DNA from: DASUXY01 sp036377675
Lineage (GTDB): Bacteria; Bacillota; Bacilli; Bacillales; Amphibacillaceae
DNA length: 64,000 nucleotides
Direction: 5' to 3'
Assembly (NCBI GenBank): GCA_036377675.1
Contig: DASUXY010000026.1
Coordinates: 1-64,000 of the forward strand
The notes under the pieces were generated by a model that did not search any database, was not told the DNA's origin, and saw only the letters and a program-made list of their open reading frames with translations. Below, one piece after another: positions 34,327 to 43,259 of the stretch. Within the stretch, counting starts at the first letter, position 1. Each line of letters starts with the position of its first letter. Position numbers and translations under genes: made by a program.

Positions 34327-35139
34327 CTATTCAACAATAGTGACATTAACTGTACGTACACCCCAATGAACGGCTTCTTTTTTCGTAGGTACGTAAACAT
34401 CAATTTTATTACCTTTTATAGCACTACCTACATCTGCTGCTGTCGCATATCCATAACCTTCCACGTGCACTTTTGTGCCTAACGGAATGACTTTCGGATC
34501 AACAGCGATCACTTTAGAGTTTGGATTTTTATTTAAATCAACACCTGTAGCCGTCACTCCTGTACATCCATCACAGGATGCTGTATAGGCAGTGGCTGAA
34601 ACTGAAATCGTCTTTCCTTCTGGCGATGGAGTCGGCTCTTTATTTTCAGTTGCTGTTTTAGAAGCTGTTGATTGTTCATTTGCTTTAGATGTATTTTGTG
34701 TCCTCGTTGGTTGTTCGCTCTTTGTTGATTGTTCTTGCACCGCAGGTTTTTCCAGTTTTTCCTGTTTTTTAGGTGAGCTAGCCCCATTCAGTTCGAGCTC
34801 CTGTCCAACGACAATGACATCTGATTGTAAGTTGTTCCATTGTTTTAAATCGTGTATAGATACATTGACCTCTTTTGCAATTTTAAACAGTGTGTCGCCT
34901 TTTTCTACGATATATGGTTTATTGTTATCATTTATGTTTAGTTTTTGGTTTGGATGAATCGTTGCATCGTTTAAATTGTTTACTTCCATTAGATGATCTA
35001 CCGTTGTATTATGTTGTTTTGCAATTTTCCAGAGGTTTTCTCCTTGTTGTACTTCGTATGATTGTGCTGAGACACTTGTTCCAGCAACGCCAGCAATCAT
35101 AAAACCTGTAGCAATTGTAGCTACTATTTTCTTCATCAT
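34327..35139 (-). CDS. Secreted LysM-3D domain protein (YocH-like cell-wall protein)
   Basis: This exported protein of about 270 residues has a signal peptide (cleavage likely after SVSA, about residue 25), two LysM peptidoglycan-binding repeats (about 28-70 and 75-118, with YEVQQGENLWKIAKQHN and YIVEKGDTLFKIAKEVN), a Ser/Thr/Lys-rich linker, and a C-terminal 3D domain. The 3D acidic residues are visible in VIAVDPKVIPLG, AADVGSAIKG and NKIDVYV. The layout is that of YocH-type muralytic or resuscitation-like proteins. AAGGAGG precedes two adjacent ATGs (35139 and 35136); the second has the better spacing. Several TGTAA motifs upstream may relate to WalR control, as for B. subtilis yocH. Confidence 0.88.
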   Translation of the reverse strand: MMKKIVATIATGFMIAGVAGTSVSAQSYEVQQGENLWKIAKQHNTTVDHLMEVNNLNDATIHPNQKLNINDNNKPYIVEKGDTLFKIAKEVNVSIHDLKQWNNLQSDVIVVGQELELNGASSPKKQEKLEKPAVQEQSTKSEQPTRTQNTSKANEQSTASKTATENKEPTPSPEGKTISVSATAYTASCDGCTGVTATGVDLNKNPNSKVIAVDPKVIPLGTKVHVEGYGYATAADVGSAIKGNKIDVYVPTKKEAVHWGVRTVNVTIVE

Positions 35140-35472
35140 AATTCCCTCCTTGGATTTCTGACAATGCCTATACTATCACAGTACAAACGTCATTACAGTT
35201 ACAGGAGGCTTAAAAGTGTATTACAACAATTACTTGAAAGCCCTTCCTATATTACAATTGTTATTTTTTCATTACAAAAGGACTATAACGTTACATTTGT
35301 AGGTATTTATACCCATTCCCAACATATTTAGGCACATTTTTTACGGTCAGAGGGATGTTCAGACGAAATAAATAAAAAAGGGTGGCTCTATGTGGCCTCC
35401 CTTTTTTTTGGATGACTCATTTATTCGAATGTTTTAAGACGAGTATGACTAACTCGACGAATAAGCGAACTA
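35140..35472. other. Intergenic region between the LysM-3D gene and app operon
   Basis: It holds the LysM-3D promoter, with TGTAA-type half sites on the minus strand at about 35190-35275, and the app terminator at 35373-35409. No ORF. Confidence 0.5.
35373..35409. terminator. Terminator of the app operon (bidirectional)
   Basis: AAAAAAGGGTGG pairs with CCTCCCTTTTTT (one internal mismatch) around a 10-base loop, with T runs on both strands. It lies about 65 bases after the appC stop. Confidence 0.85.
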
Positions 35473-36384
35473 TTATTTCGTTGTTTTCGGATCAAAGGCA
35501 TCTTTTAAACCTTCGCCAACGAAGTTAATCGATAGAATCGTTAACGTGATACAAACTGCTGGTGGAACCCAAATCCATAACTTATTTTGGAGGACATCGG
35601 TTTGTCTCGCTTCCATTAACATATTTCCCCAACTAGGGATTTCCGGAGGGACACCAACACCGATAAAACTTAATCCTGCTTCGGCAACGATATAGGTAGC
35701 GAGTAAGAGGGTTGCTTGCACGATGACCGTCGTCATAACGTTCGGAAATAAATGTTTGCCGATTACCTTGATTGGTTTGCAACCGATGGAAGTCGCTGCT
35801 AATACGTACTCATTTTCTTTTTCTGCTAAAATTTTACTGCGAACAATCCGTGCGACTCCACCCCAACCAATCAAGCTGAACACAATGATTAAACTCCACA
35901 TCCCGGTTACCTTATCATAACCAATCATAATCGCATTTAACACGATGACGAAGACCATGAACGGAATCGTCAATATAAAATCTGTTAAACGCATGAGTAG
36001 GTTATCGATCCAGCCACCAAAATATCCAGAAACAGAGCCGATGATGGAGCCAATCAATGTTACAAAAAACATCGAAGTCAATCCAATCGTCAAAGAAACT
36101 CTCCCCCCATAAAGGGTTCTTATCAAAACATCTCTCCCATTTCGATCTGTTCCTAGCCAATATTCACTTGAAGGGGGTTGATTCGTTTCCGACATATGAA
36201 TTCGTTCGATATCCGTTGAAGTGATGTAAGGGACCGAAAAAGAAACAGCCGTGATAAAAATAAGAAAAATGAGACTAATCATCGCTAATTTTCTTTTCAT
36301 AAACTTTTTACGGGCAATCGTCCACGTGGAATCGAATTTACTTGAGTCAACCTGCAGAGCGGATGCGTCCCTAGTTTGTTCCAT
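35473..36384 (-). CDS. appC: Oligopeptide ABC transporter permease AppC
   Basis: This is the second membrane subunit of the App oligopeptide importer. ATG 36384 (303 aa) is chosen because AAAGGGGG lies 10 bases before it and it starts 16 bases after appB ends; the longer frame to 36450 would overlap appB. It has six membrane segments with the N-terminal OppC_N region and the ABC-permease EAA loop EYVLAATSIGCKPIKVIGKH. SNQP-type segments include YWLGTDRNGRDVLIRTLYGG and LSFIGVGVPPEIPSWGNML. It is the last gene of appDFABC. Confidence 0.92.
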   Translation of the reverse strand: MEQTRDASALQVDSSKFDSTWTIARKKFMKRKLAMISLIFLIFITAVSFSVPYITSTDIERIHMSETNQPPSSEYWLGTDRNGRDVLIRTLYGGRVSLTIGLTSMFFVTLIGSIIGSVSGYFGGWIDNLLMRLTDFILTIPFMVFVIVLNAIMIGYDKVTGMWSLIIVFSLIGWGGVARIVRSKILAEKENEYVLAATSIGCKPIKVIGKHLFPNVMTTVIVQATLLLATYIVAEAGLSFIGVGVPPEIPSWGNMLMEARQTDVLQNKLWIWVPPAVCITLTILSINFVGEGLKDAFDPKTTK

Positions 36385-36400
36385 TATGAATAGTCCCCCT

Positions 36401-37369
36401 TTAATAACGAATTCTCGGATCAACGACCCCATAAAGTAAATCGGCAACAAGGTTTCCTAGTAACGTTAATAATGAAAATAATACCGTTAACGTCATCACG
36501 ACTGGATAATCTCTCGTCGTTACCGAATCTACAAATAACATGCCAATTCCAGGATAGGTGAAAATCGTTTCCGTTATAATCGCTCCGCCGATGAGTGACG
36601 CTAAATCAAATCCAAAAAATGTGACAAGTGGGATGATTGAATTTCTTAAAATATGTTTATTATAAATGGTCGACTCTTTCGTACCCCTTGCTCGAGCACT
36701 ACGCACATAATCTTTTTGACTATTTTGCACGATATCATTTCTTAAAAACTGTGTATACGATGCCGTAGATAGCAATCCTAATGTTAAAGCAGGTAAGATG
36801 ACGTGATAGATTCGACTATTCCAAAACGCAAGCGTCCCTTTTTCCAATCCGGATGCCACAGAACCATTCGATGGGAACCAACCGAGTTTAAAGGCAAAAA
36901 AGTAAATCGCGACGATGGCAATAATATATTGCGGAATGGCAAGCCCCGTATAGTTAAACGTAGCAATAAGGTGATCGCCAACTGTATATGGATTTCTCCC
37001 CGAATACATTCCTAACGTAAAGGCGAGCATGTACGTTAAGATGAGTGCGGATATGCCTAAAAAGATCGTGTTCGGTAGACGGTCTTTAATGACATCGATG
37101 ACCGGCTTTTTATACGTTGTTGATTTTCCTAAATCTCCTTGGACAACATTTTTCACCCATCGTGTATATTGCACATGGAGCGGGTCATAATACCCCAGCT
37201 TTTCTCTCATTTCTTCGATATACTCGACATTTGTATTATTCGGGTCAATTTCTCCTGAAAAAGGGTCCCCTGGCATGAGCTTTGCCAGGGAAAATACGAC
37301 TACGGAGATAAGGATTAATATCGGAATCATCGATACAATTCTACGTAATGTATATGCAAACATGTTCAT
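36401..37369 (-). CDS. appB: Oligopeptide ABC transporter permease AppB
   Basis: This is a 322-residue membrane subunit with six segments. The N-terminus (YTLRRIVSMIPILILISVVV) and KLMPGDPFSGEIDPNN are typical of the DppB/OppB family. The cytoplasmic EAA motif is YVRSARARGTKESTIYNKHI, where an ATPase subunit docks. The C-terminus reads VVDPRIRY. It partners AppC to form the channel. AAGGAGAT precedes the ATG; appA ends 35 bases upstream and appC starts 16 bases downstream. Confidence 0.93.
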   Translation of the reverse strand: MNMFAYTLRRIVSMIPILILISVVVFSLAKLMPGDPFSGEIDPNNTNVEYIEEMREKLGYYDPLHVQYTRWVKNVVQGDLGKSTTYKKPVIDVIKDRLPNTIFLGISALILTYMLAFTLGMYSGRNPYTVGDHLIATFNYTGLAIPQYIIAIVAIYFFAFKLGWFPSNGSVASGLEKGTLAFWNSRIYHVILPALTLGLLSTASYTQFLRNDIVQNSQKDYVRSARARGTKESTIYNKHILRNSIIPLVTFFGFDLASLIGGAIITETIFTYPGIGMLFVDSVTTRDYPVVMTLTVLFSLLTLLGNLVADLLYGVVDPRIRY

Positions 37370-37404
37370 ATCTCCTTATCTTGCAGTTTCTTAAGAGTGA
37401 CTTT

Positions 37405-39138
37405 TTAGTCAGCCTGAATATACCACTCGTGTGGTTCACGTAAGCCATTTGCATCAATTACGACACCTTGCACTTCTTCGTTCATACCGTATAAGTCCAA
37501 GTTTTCCCAAAGTGGTAAGGCTGGTAATTCTTCATTGAATAATTTTTGCCAGTCAATATACACATTTTTTCGATATTCTTCATCAAATGAAGCTTCACTC
37601 AAGCCATCTTCGAGTAATTCATCGGATTCTTCATTGACCCACCGTCCATAATTCCACTCAGCCGTACTATGCCACAAACCTGATGGGTCTGGGTCTGATC
37701 CCACGATCCACGAGCCAAAAAACACTTCAATATTTTTATCATCATTATCTTTCATTTCGTTGTACGTGTTAAATTCAATCAGCTGTCCGGATGCTAATTC
37801 TGTTTTCAAGCCGACATCTTCCCAATTTTGCATAATCGCCTGTGTACGCCCTTCAAAAGCAGCTGGTCCGGCATAATGGCTAAACTTAACGACAAACTCA
37901 TCTCCATTCGGATCTTCGCGAAAGCCATCCCCATCGACATCTTTATAGCCCGCTTCATCGAGCAGTTCTTTTGCTTTTTCCGGATCATAATCATACTGCG
38001 TAAGCTCTGATTCATCAGCTGCAATCCAATGTACCGACGGAATCGGTGTATTGACAATGGTAGCTTTTCCAGCTAAATACGAGTTGACGAGTGATTCACG
38101 GTCAAGAGCATAAAACATCGCTTGCCGCAACTCTTTATTTTCGTATTTATCAAAATTGGCGACAGCTGTCCCTTCATCCTTGTCATAATGACCGAAGCGA
38201 AACGCGACGTAAGAGTATCCTAAGCCAGCATGCTCTTCAATCTGAATATGATCAAACTTCTCCAACTCTTCCACGTCATCAGGACGAATCTCCATTAAAT
38301 TGACTTCCCCATTTTGCAATGCCCCGATCGTCAATGATGGATCGATTACCTTTATCATCACTTCCGCTAGTTTCGGCTTACCCTTCCAATAATCATCAAA
38401 GCGTTCTAAACTGACATATTCTCCTTCCATAATTTCCTTCACTTTAAATGGTCCGAGTCCTACGGGATGTTCGCGTACTTCAGGTGCAGATGATAAATCC
38501 TTCACCGGAATATCTTCCAGCTCCTTCTTCGGCATCGGCTTCGTCCATAGGTTTTCCAAGTTATTCACTTTCGCTTCTTTAAAGGTAACGACGGCCGTAT
38601 ACGGGTCTTTTACTTCAAACCCGGAAATCGAATCGGCTTCTCCTTTCCGATATTCATCGACTCCTTCAATATCTTGCACGTAATTAAAACGAGGTCCATC
38701 ATAGTCTTTATGAGCGATGACTTCAAGCGCAAATTGCCAATCTTCCATCGTCAATTCTTCTCCATTATGCCATTTTACACCTTCTTCAAGCGTAAAGGTA
38801 TACACTTGATTATCTTCTGTCTCCCAACTTGCTAAGTTCGGCTCATACTCCATATTTTCATTTACCCGGACGAAACCTTCATGTATAAAATCGTTAATGT
38901 CACTATCGATCGCACTGCCGGCAAACCCAGGAATAAACAAGCCTTCAGGTGCTTGGTCAACGGCAAAATTGAGCACGCCGTTTTCATCGATCTTCGCTTC
39001 GCTTTCATCTGTTCCACTATCATCGGTTGAATCTTCTTTTTGCTCCCCTTCATCTTTCGAAGTCGCATCTCCACAGGCAATGACAAATAATGAAAAAACA
39101 AACATCATAGCAAGAAGAAAAAAATGTTTTCGTTTCAA
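37405..39138 (-). CDS. appA: Oligopeptide-binding lipoprotein AppA
   Basis: This 577-residue extracellular peptide-binding protein (SBP_bac_5) is anchored by a lipid: signal peptide with lipobox FVIAC, lipidated Cys22. A very acidic Ser/Asp/Glu linker (about 25-50) follows. The binding lobes show YTFTLEEGVKWHNGEELTME, PVGLGPFKVKEIMEGEYVSL and the hinge region LRQAMFYALDRESLVNSYLA. An Asp/Gly-rich stretch, YKDVDGDGFREDPNGDEF, resembles a calcium loop and is common in this family. Its place between AppF and AppB is exactly that of B. subtilis appDFABC. Confidence 0.92.
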   Translation of the reverse strand: MKRKHFFLLAMMFVFSLFVIACGDATSKDEGEQKEDSTDDSGTDESEAKIDENGVLNFAVDQAPEGLFIPGFAGSAIDSDINDFIHEGFVRVNENMEYEPNLASWETEDNQVYTFTLEEGVKWHNGEELTMEDWQFALEVIAHKDYDGPRFNYVQDIEGVDEYRKGEADSISGFEVKDPYTAVVTFKEAKVNNLENLWTKPMPKKELEDIPVKDLSSAPEVREHPVGLGPFKVKEIMEGEYVSLERFDDYWKGKPKLAEVMIKVIDPSLTIGALQNGEVNLMEIRPDDVEELEKFDHIQIEEHAGLGYSYVAFRFGHYDKDEGTAVANFDKYENKELRQAMFYALDRESLVNSYLAGKATIVNTPIPSVHWIAADESELTQYDYDPEKAKELLDEAGYKDVDGDGFREDPNGDEFVVKFSHYAGPAAFEGRTQAIMQNWEDVGLKTELASGQLIEFNTYNEMKDNDDKNIEVFFGSWIVGSDPDPSGLWHSTAEWNYGRWVNEESDELLEDGLSEASFDEEYRKNVYIDWQKLFNEELPALPLWENLDLYGMNEEVQGVVIDANGLREPHEWYIQAD

Positions 39139-39171
39139 AATTGTCTCCCCCTTATCATTAGCTTTTATTCA

Positions 39172-40191
39172 TCATTCATCTTCATACAACAAACAAGCTA
39201 CTTGATGATTCGGCCTCACCTCCCTTAATGAAGGGATGATTTCACTGCATTGAGGCATCGCTACGGGGCATCTCGAATGAAATACACAACCAGACGGCGG
39301 ATGTTGTGGACTCGGGACATCGCCTTTTAAAATAATCCGTTCCTTTTTATGCAGTGGATTCGGTTCAGGAATCGCCGATGTTAATGCTTCTGTATAAGGA
39401 TGTAACGGTTCCCGGTAAATGGAATCTTTTTCACCCACTTCAACAATATTTCCTAAATACATCACACCGATGCGATCGCTCATATGTTTCACTACACTTA
39501 AGTCATGGGCAATAAACAAATACGTTAGATCAAACTCTTCTTGTAAATCTTTCATTAAATTTAACACTTGTGATTGAATCGAAACATCTAGTGCACTGAC
39601 CGGCTCATCTGCAATGATCAACTTCGGTTGCAATGCTAACGCTCGGGCAATGCCAATTCGTTGTCGCTGCCCACCGGAAAATTCATGGGGATATTTATAA
39701 TAGTCTTCTTCTCGTAGTCCGACCCGTTTAATTAAATCGATCACTTGATCCTTCAATTCTTTATACGACTTTTTTGTATAATTGACTAACGGCTCACTGA
39801 CGATATGGCCGACCATCATTTTCGTATTTAACGATGCATAGGGGTCTTGAAAAACCATTTGGAAATTTTTTCGGACTTTGCGAAGTTTTTCCCCCTTCAT
39901 ATGTGTAATGTCTTCACCATCAAAAATAATGCGCCCATCCGTAACATCGGTTAATCGTAAAATGGTTCTTCCAGCGGTAGATTTTCCACATCCGGATTCA
40001 CCGACGAGGCCAAATGTTTCACCTTTTTTAAGCGTTAGCGATATATCATCGACTGCTTTTACTTCGCCAACTTTACGACGAAAAAAACCAGCAGTAATCG
40101 GATAATACTTCTTCAAATGCGTTACTTCTAATAAAATGTCTTCATCCGTTTGCTGGTGTCGTTGATCCTTTTCCTCTACTTGGTGAGTCAT
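39172..40191 (-). CDS. appF: Oligopeptide ABC transporter ATPase AppF
   Basis: This is one of two ATPases powering the App importer. Walker A is GESGCGKS (64-71), the ABC signature FSGGQ is at 171-175, Walker B is LIIADEP (191-197), and the switch His is in FIAHDLSVVKHMSDR. The C-terminal oligo_HPY domain carries the cysteine cluster CVFHSRCPVAMPQC that binds an Fe-S cluster in some homologues. Its ATG overlaps the appD stop by four bases (40188-40191), showing translational coupling. Confidence 0.93.
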   Translation of the reverse strand: MTHQVEEKDQRHQQTDEDILLEVTHLKKYYPITAGFFRRKVGEVKAVDDISLTLKKGETFGLVGESGCGKSTAGRTILRLTDVTDGRIIFDGEDITHMKGEKLRKVRKNFQMVFQDPYASLNTKMMVGHIVSEPLVNYTKKSYKELKDQVIDLIKRVGLREEDYYKYPHEFSGGQRQRIGIARALALQPKLIIADEPVSALDVSIQSQVLNLMKDLQEEFDLTYLFIAHDLSVVKHMSDRIGVMYLGNIVEVGEKDSIYREPLHPYTEALTSAIPEPNPLHKKERIILKGDVPSPQHPPSGCVFHSRCPVAMPQCSEIIPSLREVRPNHQVACLLYEDE

Positions 40192-41219
40192 GAACTAAGT
40201 TCCTCCTCCTTCCGTTCGGTATCAACGGGATAACATTGTTCATAAAGGAGACATCTTGCCAAATGATGGTCATCGAGCTGAGCGAGCTCTGGGGACACTT
40301 GTTTACAATCGCCAAAAGCTTGCTGACACCGATCAGCAAATCGACAGCCAACTGCGGGCATTTGCGTCAGCGAAGGGACGACACCGCTGATCGTATCTAA
40401 CTTATCATCCTTCTGCTCCATTCGCGGAATACTATTTAAAAGGGATTGGGTATATGGATGTTTAGGATTCGTAAACAACTCAATGACATGAGCGCTTTCA
40501 ATCACTTGTCCGGCATACATAACGACCACTCGATCCGCCATTTCTGCAACAACTCCTAAATCGTGGGTAATGAGCAAAATCGCCATGTTTTCTTTTTCTT
40601 GAATCTCTTTCATTAACTCTAAAATTTGGGCCTGGACGGTTACATCGAGAGCTGTTGTCGGTTCGTCAGCGATTAAAAGCTTCGGGTGAAGTGCAATCGC
40701 GATGGCAATCATGACGCGCTGACGCATTCCGCCAGATAATTGATGTGGATATTCATCGATGATTTGCTCCGGTCGCGGTATGCCGACTTGTTTTAATAAA
40801 TCAATCGCTCGACGTCGTGCTGTTTTTTTATCTATTTTTAAATGATTAAATAACACTTCCTGCAACTGTGAACCGATTGTAAAAACAGGATTGAGTGCTG
40901 TCATCGGTTCTTGGAAAATCATCGCCACATCCTTCCCACGAATGGCATTCATTTCCCGTTCTGTTTTCAAAAGTAAATCTTCACCATTCAGTAAAATTTC
41001 CCCTTCGGAAATTTTAGATGTTAACTTTGGAAGTAGGCGCATAATCGAAAGTGACATGACACTTTTGCCACAGCCGGATTCTCCAACGACACAAACAACC
41101 TCTTTCGGTTTTATGTTTAAACCTACATCGACAACCGCATGATATAAGTCGCCATCTATATAAAATCCTGTATGTAAATGTTTAATACGAAGTAAGTCGT
41201 CGTCTTTAATCGGTTTCAA
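40188..41219 (-). CDS. appD: Oligopeptide ABC transporter ATPase AppD
   Basis: This is the first gene of the five-gene app operon. Its ATPase motifs are Walker A GESGCGKS (46-53), signature LSGGM (161-165), Walker B LLIADEP (181-187), and LITHDLGVVAEMADR. The C-terminal oligo_HPY domain has CRFADRCQQAFGDC. The start is TTG 41219 behind AAGGAG (10-base spacing). A promoter with TATACT and TTGTTA at 41280-41308 and a CodY-like site at 41257-41271 lie just upstream, suggesting repression when branched-chain amino acids and GTP are plentiful. Confidence 0.93.
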   Translation of the reverse strand: MKPIKDDDLLRIKHLHTGFYIDGDLYHAVVDVGLNIKPKEVVCVVGESGCGKSVMSLSIMRLLPKLTSKISEGEILLNGEDLLLKTEREMNAIRGKDVAMIFQEPMTALNPVFTIGSQLQEVLFNHLKIDKKTARRRAIDLLKQVGIPRPEQIIDEYPHQLSGGMRQRVMIAIAIALHPKLLIADEPTTALDVTVQAQILELMKEIQEKENMAILLITHDLGVVAEMADRVVVMYAGQVIESAHVIELFTNPKHPYTQSLLNSIPRMEQKDDKLDTISGVVPSLTQMPAVGCRFADRCQQAFGDCKQVSPELAQLDDHHLARCLLYEQCYPVDTERKEEELSS

Positions 41220-41256
41220 CTTTCCTCACTCCTTTTAATTACAAAGGGATGTTGAC

Positions 41257-41271
41257 AGTTTTCTGAAATTT
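41257..41271 (-). promoter_or_regulatory. Candidate CodY box at the app promoter
   Basis: AGTTTTCTGAAATTT on the plus strand matches 13 of 15 positions of the CodY consensus AATTTTCWGAAAATT, a near-palindromic site. It lies just downstream of the predicted app -10, around +2 to +16, a position suited to repression. Confidence 0.55.
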
Positions 41272-41279
41272 GTGTATTT

Positions 41280-41308
41280 AGTATATAATACTTTTTATAT
41301 TTTAACAA
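41280..41308 (-). promoter_or_regulatory. Candidate sigma-A promoter of appDFABC
   Basis: On the minus strand TTGTTA (41308-41303) and TATACT (41285-41280) are spaced by exactly 17 bases, about 60 bases before the appD start. Confidence 0.6.
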
Positions 41309-41436
41309 GTTATTTTAATGGGATTTTTCCGATAATTATTAGGTGAGTGTTCCTTCATTGTTTCCTTAACAAATCGCGTAACAATCAACAAATATTTTTT
41401 AAACTTCTCATTCAAAAGAAAAAACGCGTAAAGAAA

Positions 41437-41478
41437 GAGTCCCTAAACCATTAGATCGTTTAGCGACTCCTTTAAAAA
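41437..41478 (-). terminator. Terminator of the MFS gene, minus strand
   Basis: On the minus strand GAGTCGCTAAAC pairs with GTTTAGGGACTC (one mismatch) around 9 bases and is followed by TTTCTTTA. The opposite side is A-rich. Confidence 0.65.
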
Positions 41479-41544
41479 ATGAATTCATAAAAGAACAATC
41501 AGATCGTTCGCAGCGTAAATGTTGCTACAGCCTGAATAACCGAG

Positions 41545-43089
41545 TCAGCTGCTTTTTCTCTTCATATGCAATAAGCCGCCGACCAAAACAACAACTCCCG
41601 ACATGAAGCCTGCAGTCATAAACATAAGGGAAAATCCATCTTCCATTACTGCTGAAACAGTATCGAGTACGTTGGCTCGAAGGCTTGGATTTTCAATCGC
41701 ATAAATCAATTCCATCAACTCGCCGATGCGATCTTCACGAATTTGGATCCCTTCTAAAAATTTCTCACCGTACGTTTCCTTTAATACAGGTTCAAGCTGT
41801 CTATATCCTCGTGCCATAAACCCAGCATATAACGTCGGAAACAACGTTAAGCCAATTTGCCGAATTAATGATAGCGTACCGAGTGCTGAACCATGTTCTT
41901 CCTGTTGGGAACTTTCACCAACGAGTACATTTAACGGTGCACCGAGCAACACTCCTAAACCGATTCCAGCTAAAATACTCGCCACTAAAAATGTCATAAA
42001 ACCTGTGACGAGAATCGGGAACATAAAGAAACCGATGACTCCCATCAACCCAGCAACGATTAGCGTCTTTTCTGGACCATATTTGTCCGTCCAATGCCCA
42101 CCTAATCCCGCACCGATTCCAGATGATACTGCTAGTGGTGTTAACCAAAAACCAGCATTTTCCACAGGAACTTGTAATACTTGCTCTACATAAGCGGGAA
42201 TAAAAATGATACCAGCTAAAAATCCACCTGATAACAATCCTAAAAATAAAGTAATTTGAAACAATTTTTTCGTTAAAAGGGAATAAGAAACAATCGGGTC
42301 GCCATCTTTTTGTTCAACATTTCGCTCATGAACAATAAATACGACAAACAACAATATGCCGAACATTAAAAATGGCCACACGGAACTGTTCGTCAGACTC
42401 GCAATAAGTAACTGACCATCTATGTTCGTAATTCCGTACATGAACGATAAAATGGCCGCCGATAACAACACCGTCCCTAAAATATCGATTGGAGCTTGCG
42501 TTTCAGGCTTTGATTCAGGAATTTTGAAAAAACCAAACAAAATTAAAAAGACCGCAATCGGAATATTGATTAAAAACATCCATTGCCATACACCTGTAAT
42601 ATGTAAAATAATTGCTCCTAAATTCGGACCGATGACAGCTGCTAAACCGTGCATTCCACCTAAAATTCCTAAAGCTTTTCCTTGCTTTTCCTTTGGGAAT
42701 GTCGCTAAAACGTGTGCGCTTCCAATAATAAATATGCCGCCTCCACCGAACGATTGAATCAAGCGAGAAATCAATAGAAACGTGAAGTTTGGACTTAAAG
42801 CAACGAGTAACGATCCGATTCCAAAAAGAGTGATTTCAACAATAAATAAACGTTTTCGCCCGAAGCGATCAGCCAATTTTCCGATAATCGGAGCACTAAT
42901 CGCAATCCCGAGCGTATAAAGCGTAATCGACCACGCTCCCCAAGAAGGCGGGACTTGAAAAGATTGATTAATCGTTGTAAGTGCAGTACTAATAATCCCA
43001 TTATCAAGCCCAGCCATAAATACACCAATAGTAAACAAAAGAAATGCCCACTTCTGACTCGCCTGCTTACGATTCAATGGCTCCGACAT
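41545..43089 (-). CDS. MFS transporter of the DHA2 (14-TM drug/H+ antiporter) family
   Basis: This 514-residue exporter has about 14 hydrophobic segments. DHA2 motifs include the first-helix FTIGVFMAGLDNGIISTALT, motif A GKLADRFGRKRLFIVEITL, and motif C-like GILGGMHGLAAVIGPNLGA followed by WQWMFLINIPIAV. A soluble loop (about residues 425-470) separates the last helices. Such proteins export drugs or toxic compounds by proton exchange; the substrate is unknown. ATG 43089 is 9 bases after GGAG; the longer start at 43110 lies within that RBS. It is monocistronic. Confidence 0.87.
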   Translation of the reverse strand: MSEPLNRKQASQKWAFLLFTIGVFMAGLDNGIISTALTTINQSFQVPPSWGAWSITLYTLGIAISAPIIGKLADRFGRKRLFIVEITLFGIGSLLVALSPNFTFLLISRLIQSFGGGGIFIIGSAHVLATFPKEKQGKALGILGGMHGLAAVIGPNLGAIILHITGVWQWMFLINIPIAVFLILFGFFKIPESKPETQAPIDILGTVLLSAAILSFMYGITNIDGQLLIASLTNSSVWPFLMFGILLFVVFIVHERNVEQKDGDPIVSYSLLTKKLFQITLFLGLLSGGFLAGIIFIPAYVEQVLQVPVENAGFWLTPLAVSSGIGAGLGGHWTDKYGPEKTLIVAGLMGVIGFFMFPILVTGFMTFLVASILAGIGLGVLLGAPLNVLVGESSQQEEHGSALGTLSLIRQIGLTLFPTLYAGFMARGYRQLEPVLKETYGEKFLEGIQIREDRIGELMELIYAIENPSLRANVLDTVSAVMEDGFSLMFMTAGFMSGVVVLVGGLLHMKRKSS

Positions 43090-43259
43090 CCATTTCAACT
43101 CCAATTCCAATCCGAAATAACATTCTCATCAACTTCTCTCAAGTAGTATCTCCACTGTACATGGCTTACCCTCATCATGTGCCGACAACGAACGGACCTC
43201 GATATTTTTTGATGAAGCATGTTTTACTAGCAAAACGATTGCACAATCTACATCCGTTT

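Larger units (their letters stand above)
41220..41544. other. Intergenic region upstream of appD
   Basis: It contains the app promoter, the CodY-like box and the MFS terminator at 41437-41478, all listed separately. No ORF. Confidence 0.6.

Noticed and set aside
41726..42193. 155-codon plus-strand frame
   Set aside because: Antisense shadow of the DHA2 MFS gene, without RBS or domain features.
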